A stretch of DNA of 42,805 nt from an uncultured Propionibacteriaceae bacterium. Its GTDB lineage: Bacteria; Actinomycetota; Actinomycetes; Propionibacteriales; Propionibacteriaceae. Shown here piece after piece: positions 7,242-14,887 of this stretch. The number at the start of each line of letters is the position of its first letter. Position 1 is the stretch's first letter. The stretch spans positions 1-42,805 of the forward strand of contig CALBCJ010000036.1 in the NCBI GenBank assembly GCA_937926975.1, read 5' to 3'. A program made the translations under genes and the position numbers. Below the pieces are notes generated by a model. The model had not been told where the DNA came from and did no database searches. It worked only from the letters and a program-made list of their open reading frames with translations.

Positions 7242-9043
7242 GCAAGCGCCGCCGCAAGCGGGCTGCCCAGAAGCAGACCGCCAAGCCGGTCCCGGCGCCG
7301 GCCGCGACCGGCCCCGACCTGACGGCCGACGCCTCTGCGCCGGCCGGGCCGGCTGCGGCCGAGACCACGACGTACGCGCCGCCCGCCGCTGACAGCGAGG
7401 AGAGTGACGCCGTCCCGGTCTGGGAGCACAGCCTGCTTGACCTCGACCCCGACCCGGTCTCGGAGCGGGAGCTGAAGCGTCTGGTGGCCGACTGGCGCAA
7501 GGGCCGGGCCACTCGCAACCTGTGGGACCTGCTCCAGGACGGGTACGTCGCGGTGCTGGCGATCGCGATCATCTCGGCCATGGTGGTCAGTGTCGTGGTT
7601 CGGGCCCAGGGTGTGATCTCCCAGTGCACCTCGGCCAGCTGCCTGTCGGGGCGCAGCCTGCTGCCCTGGGCCGCGCTGTTCGGCGTCCTGTCGCTGACCC
7701 TGCTGGTGTCTCGGCTGTTCGGGCCGGTCGTGGCCTCCGCCGCCGAGGGCTTCTGGCTGATGGAGGCACCGATCCGCCGGGGCCGGCTGCTGGTCGGCCG
7801 GCTGGTCGCGGTAGTGCTGGTGTCCGGGCTCGTGGCAGCCGGCTTCGGGGCTCTGGTGGCCGCGCTGACCGGCTCCAGCGGGACCGCGACCGGGGCCTGG
7901 GCGCTGGCGACCGGGACCGGCTCGGCGGCGCTGGTGGCGCTGGCCGCAGCCCAGCAGACCGCCGACCAGAACTGGCTGGTGAAGCTGCTGCAGTGGCTGA
8001 CCGGAGCCGCCGGGCTGGTCGCCCTGGCCGGCGTGGTCTCGGTCGCGGCCGGCTGGCTGGCGCTGCCCGGCTTCCTGGCCACGAGTGACCTGGCGGTCCA
8101 GCTGGCTGGGCTGGTGACGGGCGTCGGGGCCGGGGTGCTGGTGGTCGCGCTGGCGGTGGGGCTGCCGCGGCTGGAGCGGATCCGGCGCACCCGGCTGGTC
8201 TCGGGCGGCTCCCTGCTGGCCGGGATGCAGGGCGCCATGTTCGCCATGGACTTCGGGCTGATGCGCGACATCCTGGTTGAGCGCCAGGCCGTCGAGCGGG
8301 GACACGTACGGCCTCGTAGCGGCCGCGGACAAGGCGTGTCGGCACTGGTCTGGAGGGACGCGCAGCGGCTGGTCCGCTTCCCCCAGCAGCTCATCGGGCT
8401 GCTGCTGAGCGTGGTCGTCCCGTACGCGGTGGCGGCGCTCGGGCTAGGGGTGCTCAACCCCTTCGTGTCCTCGCTGGTGCTGCTGGCGGCCCTGGTGCCG
8501 CTGCTGGGGACGCTGCGGGTGCTGACCCGGACCGGCGGCCTGGCGCGGGCCTTCCCGTTCAAGACCAGCGAGCTGCGTACGGCCGCCATGATCGTGCCGG
8601 GGGTCCTGACGGCCGGGTGGTGGCTGAGCGTGGTGCCGGCCTTCCTCGGGCTGGGCTCGCAGACCCGCACTGACCTGATGACAGCCGCCTCCCACGCCCT
8701 GGTCACCGCGGTGGCGGGCTTCGTGGCCGCCGTCCGGTGGGTCTCGGCGAAGCCGGTCAACTACAACCAGCCGCTGGTCCAGACGGGGTTTGGCGCAATG
8801 CCGCCAGGCATGATGGGCAACCTGGTCAAGGGGCTCGACATGATCGGCCTGATCGTGGGGCCACTGCTGTTCGGGCTGCCCGTGTGGGTCTCGCTGGGGA
8901 TCGGCATGACCGCCTTCCTGGTGCTGCGCGGAGGCTTCGACCAGGAGGAGCTGAGGGCCTTGCAGGAAGAGCAGCGCCGCCAGCTGGCCGAGTCGCAGGC
9001 CGGCCCGTCTGGCAAGCGCCGGATCCCGCCGCCCCGGCGCTGA
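7238..9043 (+). CDS. Large ABC transporter membrane subunit (DUF6297-like)
   Basis: 601 residues. A very basic start (MSKRRRKRAAQKQ), an Ala/Pro-rich disordered stretch to about residue 70 and a hydrophilic helix (SERELKRLVADWRKGRATRNLWDLLQDG) precede roughly ten to twelve hydrophobic segments, ending in a charged tail. The layout matches the actinobacterial permeases annotated DUF6297, always found with an ABC ATPase; I assign that from memory. The ATG overlaps the ATPase stop. No catalytic motif is visible, so its role is inferred only from this pairing. Confidence 0.82.
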   Translation: MSKRRRKRAAQKQTAKPVPAPAATGPDLTADASAPAGPAAAETTTYAPPAADSEESDAVPVWEHSLLDLDPDPVSERELKRLVADWRKGRATRNLWDLLQDGYVAVLAIAIISAMVVSVVVRAQGVISQCTSASCLSGRSLLPWAALFGVLSLTLLVSRLFGPVVASAAEGFWLMEAPIRRGRLLVGRLVAVVLVSGLVAAGFGALVAALTGSSGTATGAWALATGTGSAALVALAAAQQTADQNWLVKLLQWLTGAAGLVALAGVVSVAAGWLALPGFLATSDLAVQLAGLVTGVGAGVLVVALAVGLPRLERIRRTRLVSGGSLLAGMQGAMFAMDFGLMRDILVERQAVERGHVRPRSGRGQGVSALVWRDAQRLVRFPQQLIGLLLSVVVPYAVAALGLGVLNPFVSSLVLLAALVPLLGTLRVLTRTGGLARAFPFKTSELRTAAMIVPGVLTAGWWLSVVPAFLGLGSQTRTDLMTAASHALVTAVAGFVAAVRWVSAKPVNYNQPLVQTGFGAMPPGMMGNLVKGLDMIGLIVGPLLFGLPVWVSLGIGMTAFLVLRGGFDQEELRALQEEQRRQLAESQAGPSGKRRIPPPRR

Positions 9044-9185
9044 CCGACCGCGCCAGACCAGGCGGCCGAGGGGCTGCACCCGGGGTCGGGGCTCTGGGAG
9101 GACGCCCCTCTCCAGTAGCGGAGTGCCTGGCCGCGGCCGTGGTGCTGCGGCGGTCAGGACTTGCTGGTCGGTGCCCGCAAGCCTC

Positions 9186-9191
9186 TACCGT
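9186..9191 (+). promoter_or_regulatory. -10 element of a leaderless start
   Basis: TACCGT lies exactly six bases before the GTG at 9198, the spacing expected when transcription begins on the start codon. There is no convincing Shine-Dalgarno sequence, which also supports this start over upstream ones. Confidence 0.5.
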
Positions 9192-9197
9192 GAGCGG

Positions 9198-9956
9198 GTG
9201 CGAGCTGAGCTGATCGACGACCTGGGCCACCCGGTGCCGCTGCCGCGCCCGCCGCGGCGGGTGGTCAGCCTGGTGCCGTCGCTGACCGAGACCGTCACGG
9301 CCACCGCGCCCGGGCTGCTGGTGGGCGCGACCGACTGGTGCCCGGTTCCGGACGGCCTCACGGTGACCCGGGTCCGCGGCCCGAAGAACCCCGACCTGGC
9401 GGCCGTGCGGGCCCTGGGCCCGGACCTGGTCATCGCCAGCCAGGAGGAGAACCGGCGCCTCGACGTGGAGCGGCTGCGCCAGGCGCAGGTGCCGGTCTGG
9501 GTGGTCCGGGTGGACGCCCTGGACCAGGCCTTCACCAGCCTGGAGCGGCTGCTGGGGCAGGCACTGGGGCTGGGCTGCCCGGCCTGGCTGGAGCAGGCCC
9601 GGCGCGAGTGGTCACGGCCAGCGCCCGAGGGTGGGCGGGTAGCGGTCCCGGTCTGGCGTGACCCCTGGCTGTGGGCCGGTGCTGGGACCTTCGCCGACGA
9701 CCTGCTGGGTCGGCTGGGCTGGCAGAACGTGGCTGCCGACCTGGGGGAGCGCTACCCGCGGGCCGAGCCGGACCAGGTGGCCGCCCTGGGCCCGGACCTG
9801 CTGCTCCTGCCAGACGAGCCGTACCGGTTCACCCCGGACGACCTGGCGGGCGTACGGGTGCCGGGCTGCTGCGTCGCGGGGCGCTGGCTGTTCTGGTACG
9901 GCCCGGCACTGGCCGAGTCCCGCTCCGCGCTGCTGCGAGCCGTCGAAAGTATGTGA
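9198..9956 (+). CDS. Helical-backbone metal-receptor protein without signal peptide
   Basis: 252 residues resembling BtuF/TroA-like periplasmic binding proteins (cobalamin or iron-chelate receptors): RRVVSLVPSLTETVTAT near the start, GPKNPDLAAVRALGPDLVIASQEEN, and a C-terminal lobe ending at ALGPDLLLLPDEPYRFTPDDL. It has no signal peptide or lipobox: the mature-like fold begins within about ten residues of the start. It would therefore act in the cytoplasm or be a repurposed ligand binder. An upstream in-frame ATG at 9123 adds 25 residues that do not form a signal peptide either. It precedes a COG0523 GTPase gene, and the Zur-like palindrome begins in its stop codon. Ligand unknown. Confidence 0.82.
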   Translation: MRAELIDDLGHPVPLPRPPRRVVSLVPSLTETVTATAPGLLVGATDWCPVPDGLTVTRVRGPKNPDLAAVRALGPDLVIASQEENRRLDVERLRQAQVPVWVVRVDALDQAFTSLERLLGQALGLGCPAWLEQARREWSRPAPEGGRVAVPVWRDPWLWAGAGTFADDLLGRLGWQNVAADLGERYPRAEPDQVAALGPDLLLLPDEPYRFTPDDLAGVRVPGCCVAGRWLFWYGPALAESRSALLRAVESM

Positions 9957-9968
9957 GAATCGTTCTCA
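9954..9968. promoter_or_regulatory. Zur-box-like palindrome
   Basis: TGAGAATCGTTCTCA is a perfect inverted repeat of TGAGAA around TCG. It fits the TGAnAATnnTTnTCA pattern of Fur/Zur sites. It lies 31 bases before the ATG of the COG0523 GTPase and overlaps the stop codon of the gene before. Since COG0523 genes are often repressed by Zur when zinc is plentiful, zinc control is the best reading; no zur gene is in the window. Confidence 0.7.
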
Positions 9969-9998
9969 TCAACTTCGTCAGACCCGGAGGTGCCCACC

Positions 9999-11036
9999 AT
10001 GGCCAGCCCGCACGACCCGTCGGCGCAGAGTGGGGGACGGATCCCGGTGGTGGCGCTCACGGGTCACCTGGGGGCCGGGAAGACCAGCCTGCTCAACCAC
10101 CTGCTGCGGTCTCCGGGAGCCCGGCTCGGGGTGGTGGTGAACGACTTCGGGTCGGTCAGCGTCGATGCGGCGCTGGTGACCGGTCAGGTCGACCAGGCGG
10201 CGTCGATCTCCGGTGGCTGCCTGTGCTGCCTGCCGGGAGGTGGCGGGCTGGACAAGGCTCTGGCCAGGCTGGCCCAGCCTCGGCTGCGGCTGGACGCCAT
10301 CCTCCTGGAGGCCAGCGGGGCTGCCGACCCGCTGACGCTGTCGGCCCTGATCCGGTTCAGCGGGGTGGGCGGGGTCCGTCCCGGTGGGCTGGTGGAGGTG
10401 GTGGACGCGGTCGAGCACTTCGAGACCGTGGACACCTACCCGGAGCCGCCGCTGCGCTACCTGGCGGCGAGCCTGGTCGTGGTCGGCAAGGCCGACCTCC
10501 TGCCGCAGCCCGAGCGGTCAGCCACCGTGGCCCGGGTCCGGCAGCGGGTCCACGAGCGCAACCCAGGCGCCCTCGTGGTCGAGGCGAGCCGGGGCCGGGT
10601 CGACCCGGCCCTGGTCTTCGACGTCGCCAGCACCGAGCCGCCGGGTGACCGGCTCCCGCTCGGTCCGCGTCACGACGACCACGAGCCCCACCGGCACGCC
10701 CAGGCGGTGACGCAGGAGCTGTCCGGCCCGGTCGCCCCGGGGGCGCTGGTGGACCTTCTGCGGCAGCCACCGCCCGGCGCGTACCGGGTCAAGGGACGGG
10801 TCCCGGTGCTGGGCACCGCGGGCCCTCAGGGCTACCTGGTGAACGTGGTCGGCCGTACGGTGCACATCGCCTCGCTGCCCGAGGCCCCTGACCCCGGTGA
10901 GCTGGTGGTGATCGGACTAGAGCTTGACCCGGCTCAGACCGGGCTGTGGCTGCACCGGCTGGTCGAGGCCCCGGTCACGGGCCCGGACCCGGTCGGTCTG
11001 AGCCGGCTCAGCCGGCTGCGCCGGCTCAGCGACTGA
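9999..11036 (+). CDS. COG0523 (CobW/ZigA-type) GTPase, putative zinc metallochaperone
   Basis: 345-residue G3E P-loop GTPase. Walker A is GHLGAGKTS (22-30); the metal-binding motif is C74-L-C76-C77; the E104-x2-G107 motif and GKAD (163-166, in place of NKAD) follow. A His-rich linker (R224-HDDHEPHRH) joins the GTPase domain to the CobW C-terminal domain. Family members insert zinc or cobalt into client proteins under metal starvation. The start is ATG 9999, eight bases after GGAGG; a GTG at 9990 overlaps the ribosome site and is rejected. It stands behind a Zur-like palindrome and converges with a zinc-type ArsR operon, which strengthens the zinc assignment. Confidence 0.9.
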   Translation: MASPHDPSAQSGGRIPVVALTGHLGAGKTSLLNHLLRSPGARLGVVVNDFGSVSVDAALVTGQVDQAASISGGCLCCLPGGGGLDKALARLAQPRLRLDAILLEASGAADPLTLSALIRFSGVGGVRPGGLVEVVDAVEHFETVDTYPEPPLRYLAASLVVVGKADLLPQPERSATVARVRQRVHERNPGALVVEASRGRVDPALVFDVASTEPPGDRLPLGPRHDDHEPHRHAQAVTQELSGPVAPGALVDLLRQPPPGAYRVKGRVPVLGTAGPQGYLVNVVGRTVHIASLPEAPDPGELVVIGLELDPAQTGLWLHRLVEAPVTGPDPVGLSRLSRLRRLSD

Positions 11037-11050
11037 CCGGGCCCGCAGCG

Positions 11051-11085
11051 GCCGCGAGAGGGCTCGGCAGGTCCGAGCTCGCGGC
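11051..11085. terminator. Hairpin between convergent genes
   Basis: GCCGCGAG (11051-11058) pairs with CTCGCGGC (11078-11085), and inside it CTCGG (11063-11067) pairs with CCGAG (11073-11077) around a 5-base loop, with a 4-base bulge on one side. Thirteen base pairs lie between the stops of two converging genes, so it probably ends both transcripts. There is no T-run. Confidence 0.6.
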
Positions 11086-11095
11086 TGGTCAGGCT

Positions 11096-11386
11096 TCAGT
11101 GCTCGTCGTAGTGGTCACCGTGAGCAGCGTGCTTGTGCCCGTCGTGCAGGTAGTCGACGTGGTCACCGTGCTGCACGGCCTCGTGGCCGCAGCCCTCGCC
11201 GTGGGTGTGCTCGGCCGGGGTGTGCTCGGCGACCGACTCGTGCTCGTCGTAGTGGTCACCGTGCAGGGCGTGGCGGTGGGTGCCGTGGACGTAGTCGACG
11301 TGGTCGCCGTGCTGCACGGCCTCGTGGCCGCAGCCCTCGCCGTGGGTGTGCTCGGCCGGGGTGTGCTCGGCGTGGATATCGGTCAT
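11096..11386 (-). CDS. Histidine-rich, two-repeat metal-binding protein
   Basis: 96 residues with 25 histidines. The sequence is a tandem duplication: residues 6-49 and 53-96 are near copies (period 47 residues, 141 bases), each with HTHGEGCGHEAVQHGDHVDY and ending HGDHYDEH. Each copy has a single Cys (GCGH). There is no signal peptide, so it is cytosolic. The HGEGCGH/HGDHVDY motif recurs in small bacterial proteins beside ArsR regulators and is thought to bind zinc or similar metals; a buffering or sequestration role is inference. The ATG at 11386 follows GAGGAGAG and overlaps the arsR stop as ATGA. Confidence 0.9.
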   Translation of the reverse strand: MTDIHAEHTPAEHTHGEGCGHEAVQHGDHVDYVHGTHRHALHGDHYDEHESVAEHTPAEHTHGEGCGHEAVQHGDHVDYLHDGHKHAAHGDHYDEH

Positions 11387-11724
11387 GGTCTCTCCTCGGT
11401 TGAGTGGTCGCGGTTGAGTGGTGAGGCCCCCGGGTGCGTGGGCTCCTGGACATGAGCCAGGGCGTCGGCTACGACATGGGCCACGTGCTGGTCGGCCAGG
11501 TGGTACACGACCTCCTTGCCGGAGCGCGTCGCCCTGACCAGCCCGGTCTGCCGCAGCGTCCGCAGGTGCTGCGACACGAGCGGCTGCGACATGCCCGTCG
11601 CCTCCGCCAGCACGCCCACCGGGTGGGGCCGGTCGGCCAGCAGCTGCAGCAGCTCGAGGCGTGACTCGTTGCCGAGGGCCTTGAACAGCTGAGCCGCCGC
11701 GGCTAGCCCCGGGCTCTCGTCCAT
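11383..11724 (-). CDS. ArsR/SmtB-family zinc-sensing repressor
   Basis: 113-residue winged-helix regulator. The recognition helix is MSQPLVSQHLRTLRQTGLV (45-63). The last helix carries D78-x-H80-x10-H91-x2-E94, the spacing of the alpha-5 Zn/Co site of CzrA and SmtB (D84, H86, H97, H100 in CzrA) with Glu in the last place. The protein is thus likely to release DNA when zinc is high. The start is taken as ATG 11724; the frame extends to a TTG at 11760 that lies inside the probable promoter. It is cotranscribed with the His-rich protein through an ATGA overlap and probably represses both. Confidence 0.92.
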   Translation of the reverse strand: MDESPGLAAAAQLFKALGNESRLELLQLLADRPHPVGVLAEATGMSQPLVSQHLRTLRQTGLVRATRSGKEVVYHLADQHVAHVVADALAHVQEPTHPGASPLNRDHSTEERP

Positions 11725-11731
11725 GGGGACG

Positions 11732-11760
11732 ATGCTGACATACGCATAAACAGATTGCAA
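11732..11760 (-). promoter_or_regulatory. Candidate arsR promoter, leaderless
   Basis: On the minus strand TTGCAA (11755-11760) and CAGCAT (11732-11737) are separated by 17 bases, and the -10-like hexamer is 7 bases before the ATG at 11724. No ribosome site precedes that ATG. The surrounding 40 bases are strikingly AT-rich for this genome, as expected for an ArsR-controlled promoter/operator. The -10 match is poor, so this is tentative. Confidence 0.4.
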
Positions 11761-11856
11761 TACGTCTATTCTTCCTGAGAAGGGTAGTCAGCGTCAGGTT
11801 CACGAGGTCGCTGGTGCGCAGCGGGGCCCCGGCTGGCGAGACCCAGCCCGGCTCCG

Positions 11857-11862
11857 TAGGCT
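11857..11862 (+). promoter_or_regulatory. Candidate -10 for the reductase gene
   Basis: TAGGCT lies 33 bases upstream of the GTG at 11896 and would give a short leader carrying the AGGAG ribosome site at 11883-11887. No clear -35 is visible. Confidence 0.35.
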
Positions 11863-11895
11863 GACCCGGGGGCGACGAGATCAGGAGTGTGGCCG

Positions 11896-13182
11896 GTGGA
11901 GGAGCAGCAGCCGCAGGAGGCTTCCGCGGGGCGTACCGAGGCCGACGTGATCGTCGTAGGTGCCGGGCCGGGCGGATCGGCCGCCGCCGCCCACCTGGCT
12001 CAGGCCGGGCTCGACGTGATCGTCCTGGAGAAGTCCCGGTTTCCGCGTGAGAAGGTCTGTGGCGACGGTCTCACCCCGCGCGCCGTGCGCGAGCTGGTGA
12101 AGCTCGGGATCGACACCTCGCCCGAGGCCGGCTGGAAGCGTCACCGGGGTCTGCGGATCTACGGCGGCCGGGTCGAGCCGTTCGAGATGCCCTGGCCAGA
12201 CCTGGCCGACTTCCCCCCGTACGGGCTGGTGCGGCCCCGCGCTGACTTCGACGACCTGCTCGCCCGGCACGCTCGCCAGGCCGGGGCCGTCGTGTACGAG
12301 GGGCAGACCGTCACCGGGCCGGTAGCTGACGCCTCCGGCCGGGTCACCGGCGTCACCACCAGGACCGCAACCTACCGGGCGCCGGTGGTCGTGGCCGCCG
12401 ACGGGAACTCCTCCCGGCTGGCGGTCCAGCTCGGCCGGCCCAAGCGCGACGACCGCCCGCTGGGGGTCGCGGTCCGCACGTACTACACCTCGCCCCGCCA
12501 TGACAGCGAGTGGCTGGAGTCCTGGCTTGAGCTCTGGGACGGCCAGCCGGGCCGGTCACGCCTGCTGCCCGGGTACGGCTGGGTCTTCCCGATGGGCGAC
12601 GGCACCTGCAACGTCGGGCTCGGGATGCTCAACACCGCCCAGAGCTTCGGGCGCACCGACTACAAGGAGCTGCTGCGCCGCTGGCTGGACGCCACCCCTG
12701 ACGAGTGGCAGTTCCGTGAGGAGTTCCGGACCACCGAGGTCCGCGGCGCGGCGCTGCCGATGGGCTTCAACCGGACCCCGGCGTACGACCGCGGCCTGCT
12801 GCTCGTCGGGGACGCCGGCGGGATGGTCAACCCGTTCAACGGCGAGGGGATCTCGTACGCGATGGAGTCCGGCCGGTACGCGGCCGCGCACATCGCCGAC
12901 GCCCATGCCCGTGGCGTGGGCAGCCGCTCCGCCGAGCGGGCGCTGCTCGCGTACAACCAGACCCTGCGCAGCGCCTGGGGCGGCTACTTCCGCCTCGGCG
13001 GGGTCTTCGTCAAGCTGATCGGGGACCCGCGGGTGATGCACCTGTGCACTCGCTACGGCCTGCCCCGGCGGCGGCTGATGCTGCTGGTGCACCGGCTGCT
13101 GGCCAACTTGACCGACCGGCCCAGCCGTGACGGGTACGACCGGATCGTGAACACCCTGACCGCGCTTGCGCCCCCGGCATGA
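11896..13182 (+). CDS. Geranylgeranyl reductase family flavoprotein, MenJ-like
   Basis: 428-residue FAD-dependent oxidoreductase. The Rossmann motif VVGAGPGGSAAAAHLAQAG with the acid in VLEKSRFPREKVCGDGLTPRA marks the geranylgeranyl reductase/digeranylglycerophospholipid reductase family, and a second FAD contact is LLVGDAGGMVNPFNGEGI. In mycobacteria the homologue MenJ saturates one isoprene unit of menaquinone; that role here is inferred from its place directly before nuoA with menA, menG and a prenyl synthase nearby. The start is GTG 11896, eight bases after AGGAG; the GTG at 11887 overlaps that site. Confidence 0.9.
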   Translation: MEEQQPQEASAGRTEADVIVVGAGPGGSAAAAHLAQAGLDVIVLEKSRFPREKVCGDGLTPRAVRELVKLGIDTSPEAGWKRHRGLRIYGGRVEPFEMPWPDLADFPPYGLVRPRADFDDLLARHARQAGAVVYEGQTVTGPVADASGRVTGVTTRTATYRAPVVVAADGNSSRLAVQLGRPKRDDRPLGVAVRTYYTSPRHDSEWLESWLELWDGQPGRSRLLPGYGWVFPMGDGTCNVGLGMLNTAQSFGRTDYKELLRRWLDATPDEWQFREEFRTTEVRGAALPMGFNRTPAYDRGLLLVGDAGGMVNPFNGEGISYAMESGRYAAAHIADAHARGVGSRSAERALLAYNQTLRSAWGGYFRLGGVFVKLIGDPRVMHLCTRYGLPRRRLMLLVHRLLANLTDRPSRDGYDRIVNTLTALAPPA

Positions 13183-13245
13183 AACCCGGCGCGGTTCGTG
13201 ATGAGATAGTCCTGGCACCACCTGCGGTTCAGTAGAGGAGCGCTG

Positions 13246-13605
13246 ATGAACCCGTATCTGCCGATCCTGGGACTGCTCGCGCTGGCGGCCGGGTTCCTGG
13301 CCGTCTCCATCGTCGCGAGCATCTTCATCGGCCCAGCCCGCTACAACCGTGCGAAATATGATACATATGAGTGCGGTATTCAGCCAACTCCGCAGCCGGC
13401 GGGGGGCGGCCGGTTCCCGGTGAAGTACTACATCACCGCGATGCTGTTCATCGTCTTCGACATCGAGATCGTCTTCCTGTACCCGTGGGCCGTGGCCTTC
13501 GACCAGCTGGGCCTGTTCGCCCTGGTCGAGATGGTCCTGTTCATCGCCACAGTCCTGGTGGCGTACCTGTACGTGGTCCGTCGCGGCGGCCTGACCTGGG
13601 AATGA
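13246..13605 (+). CDS. nuoA: NADH-quinone oxidoreductase subunit A
   Basis: 119-residue membrane subunit at the junction of the arms of complex I. Three hydrophobic helices are visible, and the long first loop holds KYDTYECGIQP, the conserved Cys-containing segment next to the quinone channel. GTAGAGGAG precedes the ATG. It begins the nuoA-N operon, 63 bases after the reductase gene; that gap has a possible GATAGT -10 near 13,205 but no clear -35, so readthrough from the reductase is also possible. Confidence 0.97.
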   Translation: MNPYLPILGLLALAAGFLAVSIVASIFIGPARYNRAKYDTYECGIQPTPQPAGGGRFPVKYYITAMLFIVFDIEIVFLYPWAVAFDQLGLFALVEMVLFIATVLVAYLYVVRRGGLTWE

Positions 13606-13616
13606 GGTGAGCTGAC

Positions 13617-14192
13617 GTGGGCATCGAGGACGCACTGCCGAGCGGGGTGCTGCTGACCACCGTGGACGGGGTGGTCGGCTGGTTGCGCCAGGCCTCGTTC
13701 TGGCCGGCAACCATGGGCCTGGCCTGCTGCGCGATCGAGATGATGGCCTTCGGCGCGCCCCGCTTCGACGCCGGGCGCTGGGGGCAGGAGGTCTTCCGGG
13801 CCTCACCGCGGCAGGCCGACCTGCTGATCGTCTCCGGCCGGGTCAGCCAGAAGATGGCGCCCGTCGTGCGCCAGGTGTACGACCAGATGCCGAACCCCAA
13901 GTGGGTGATCGCGATGGGCGCCTGCGCCTCCTCAGGTGGAATGTTCAACAACTACGCGATCGTGCAGGGCTGCGACCACTTCCTCCCGGTCGACGTGTAC
14001 CTGCCCGGCTGCCCGCCGCGGCCCGACATGCTGATCGACGCCATGTTCAAGCTGAAGAAGAAGTACCCCGGCTGGGACGAGTCGGTCTCCCACAGCCAGA
14101 TCGGCGCCCTGCGCACCGCCAAGCTCCAGGCCCGGGAGCAGGCCGCCCTGGAGGCGCCGGCCACCATCGAGATGAAGGGGCTGATGCGATGA
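13617..14192 (+). CDS. nuoB: NADH-quinone oxidoreductase subunit B
   Basis: 191 residues; carries cluster N2, which passes electrons to menaquinone. The four ligands are visible: C37-C38 (LACCAIEM), C103 (GACASSGG) and C132 (GCPPRPD). The start is GTG 13617 after GAGGTGAG. The C-terminal tail beyond residue 165 is longer than in E. coli and charged. It overlaps nuoC as ATGA. Confidence 0.98.
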   Translation: MGIEDALPSGVLLTTVDGVVGWLRQASFWPATMGLACCAIEMMAFGAPRFDAGRWGQEVFRASPRQADLLIVSGRVSQKMAPVVRQVYDQMPNPKWVIAMGACASSGGMFNNYAIVQGCDHFLPVDVYLPGCPPRPDMLIDAMFKLKKKYPGWDESVSHSQIGALRTAKLQAREQAALEAPATIEMKGLMR

Positions 14193-14887
14193 GCACCCCT
14201 CGCGAGCCCGAGGTCCCGGGCGCCGGGCTGACGACCCCGGCGGCGCCGGAGGAGGCCAGGGTCACCAGGAGCGGGATGTGGTCGCGCGGCTCGGGAGACA
14301 CCAGCGGCTACGGCCGGATCCAGCGCAGCCTGGTCCGCTTCCCGCGGGCCTCCCGCCCGTACGGGAGCTTTTTCGACGAGGTCGTCGACCGGCTGCAGCG
14401 GCTGCTGCCCGACGCCGACCTGAGCCACGTGGTGGTCGCTCACGACGAGCTGACGGTCTTCGTCCCCCGGGAGCGGCTGCTGGACGTGGTTCGGGCCACC
14501 CGCGACGACGGGCTGCTGCGGTTCGAGGTCTGTGTCTCGGTCTCCGGGGTCCACTTCCCCGACCTGCCCGGGCAGGAGCTGCACGTCGTGTACCACCTGC
14601 TCTCGATCACCCACAACCGCCGGATCCGGCTCCAGGTCACCGTCAGCGAGGACGACCCGCACCTGCCGTCAGTGACCCCGGTCTACCCGATGGCTGACTG
14701 GCACGAGCGGGAGACCTGGGACATGTTCGGCGTGGTCTTCGACGGCCACCCGGCCCTGACCCGGATCCTGATGCCCGACGACTGGGTCGGCCACCCCCAG
14801 CGCAAGGACTACCCGCTGGGCGGGATCCCGGTCGAGTTCAAGGGAGCCGAGGTCCCGCCCCCCGACCAGCGCAGGAGCTACTCATGA
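14189..14887 (+). CDS. nuoC: NADH-quinone oxidoreductase subunit C
   Basis: 232-residue 30-kDa-type subunit of the peripheral arm that packs against NuoD. The signature ADWHERETWDMFGVVFDGHP followed by LTRILMPDDWVGHPQRKDYPLGG is intact near the C terminus. About 45 extra N-terminal residues (Pro/Ala-rich) are usual in actinobacteria. NuoC and NuoD are separate here, unlike the fused E. coli NuoCD. It overlaps both neighbours by four bases. Confidence 0.97.
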   Translation: MSTPREPEVPGAGLTTPAAPEEARVTRSGMWSRGSGDTSGYGRIQRSLVRFPRASRPYGSFFDEVVDRLQRLLPDADLSHVVVAHDELTVFVPRERLLDVVRATRDDGLLRFEVCVSVSGVHFPDLPGQELHVVYHLLSITHNRRIRLQVTVSEDDPHLPSVTPVYPMADWHERETWDMFGVVFDGHPALTRILMPDDWVGHPQRKDYPLGGIPVEFKGAEVPPPDQRRSYS

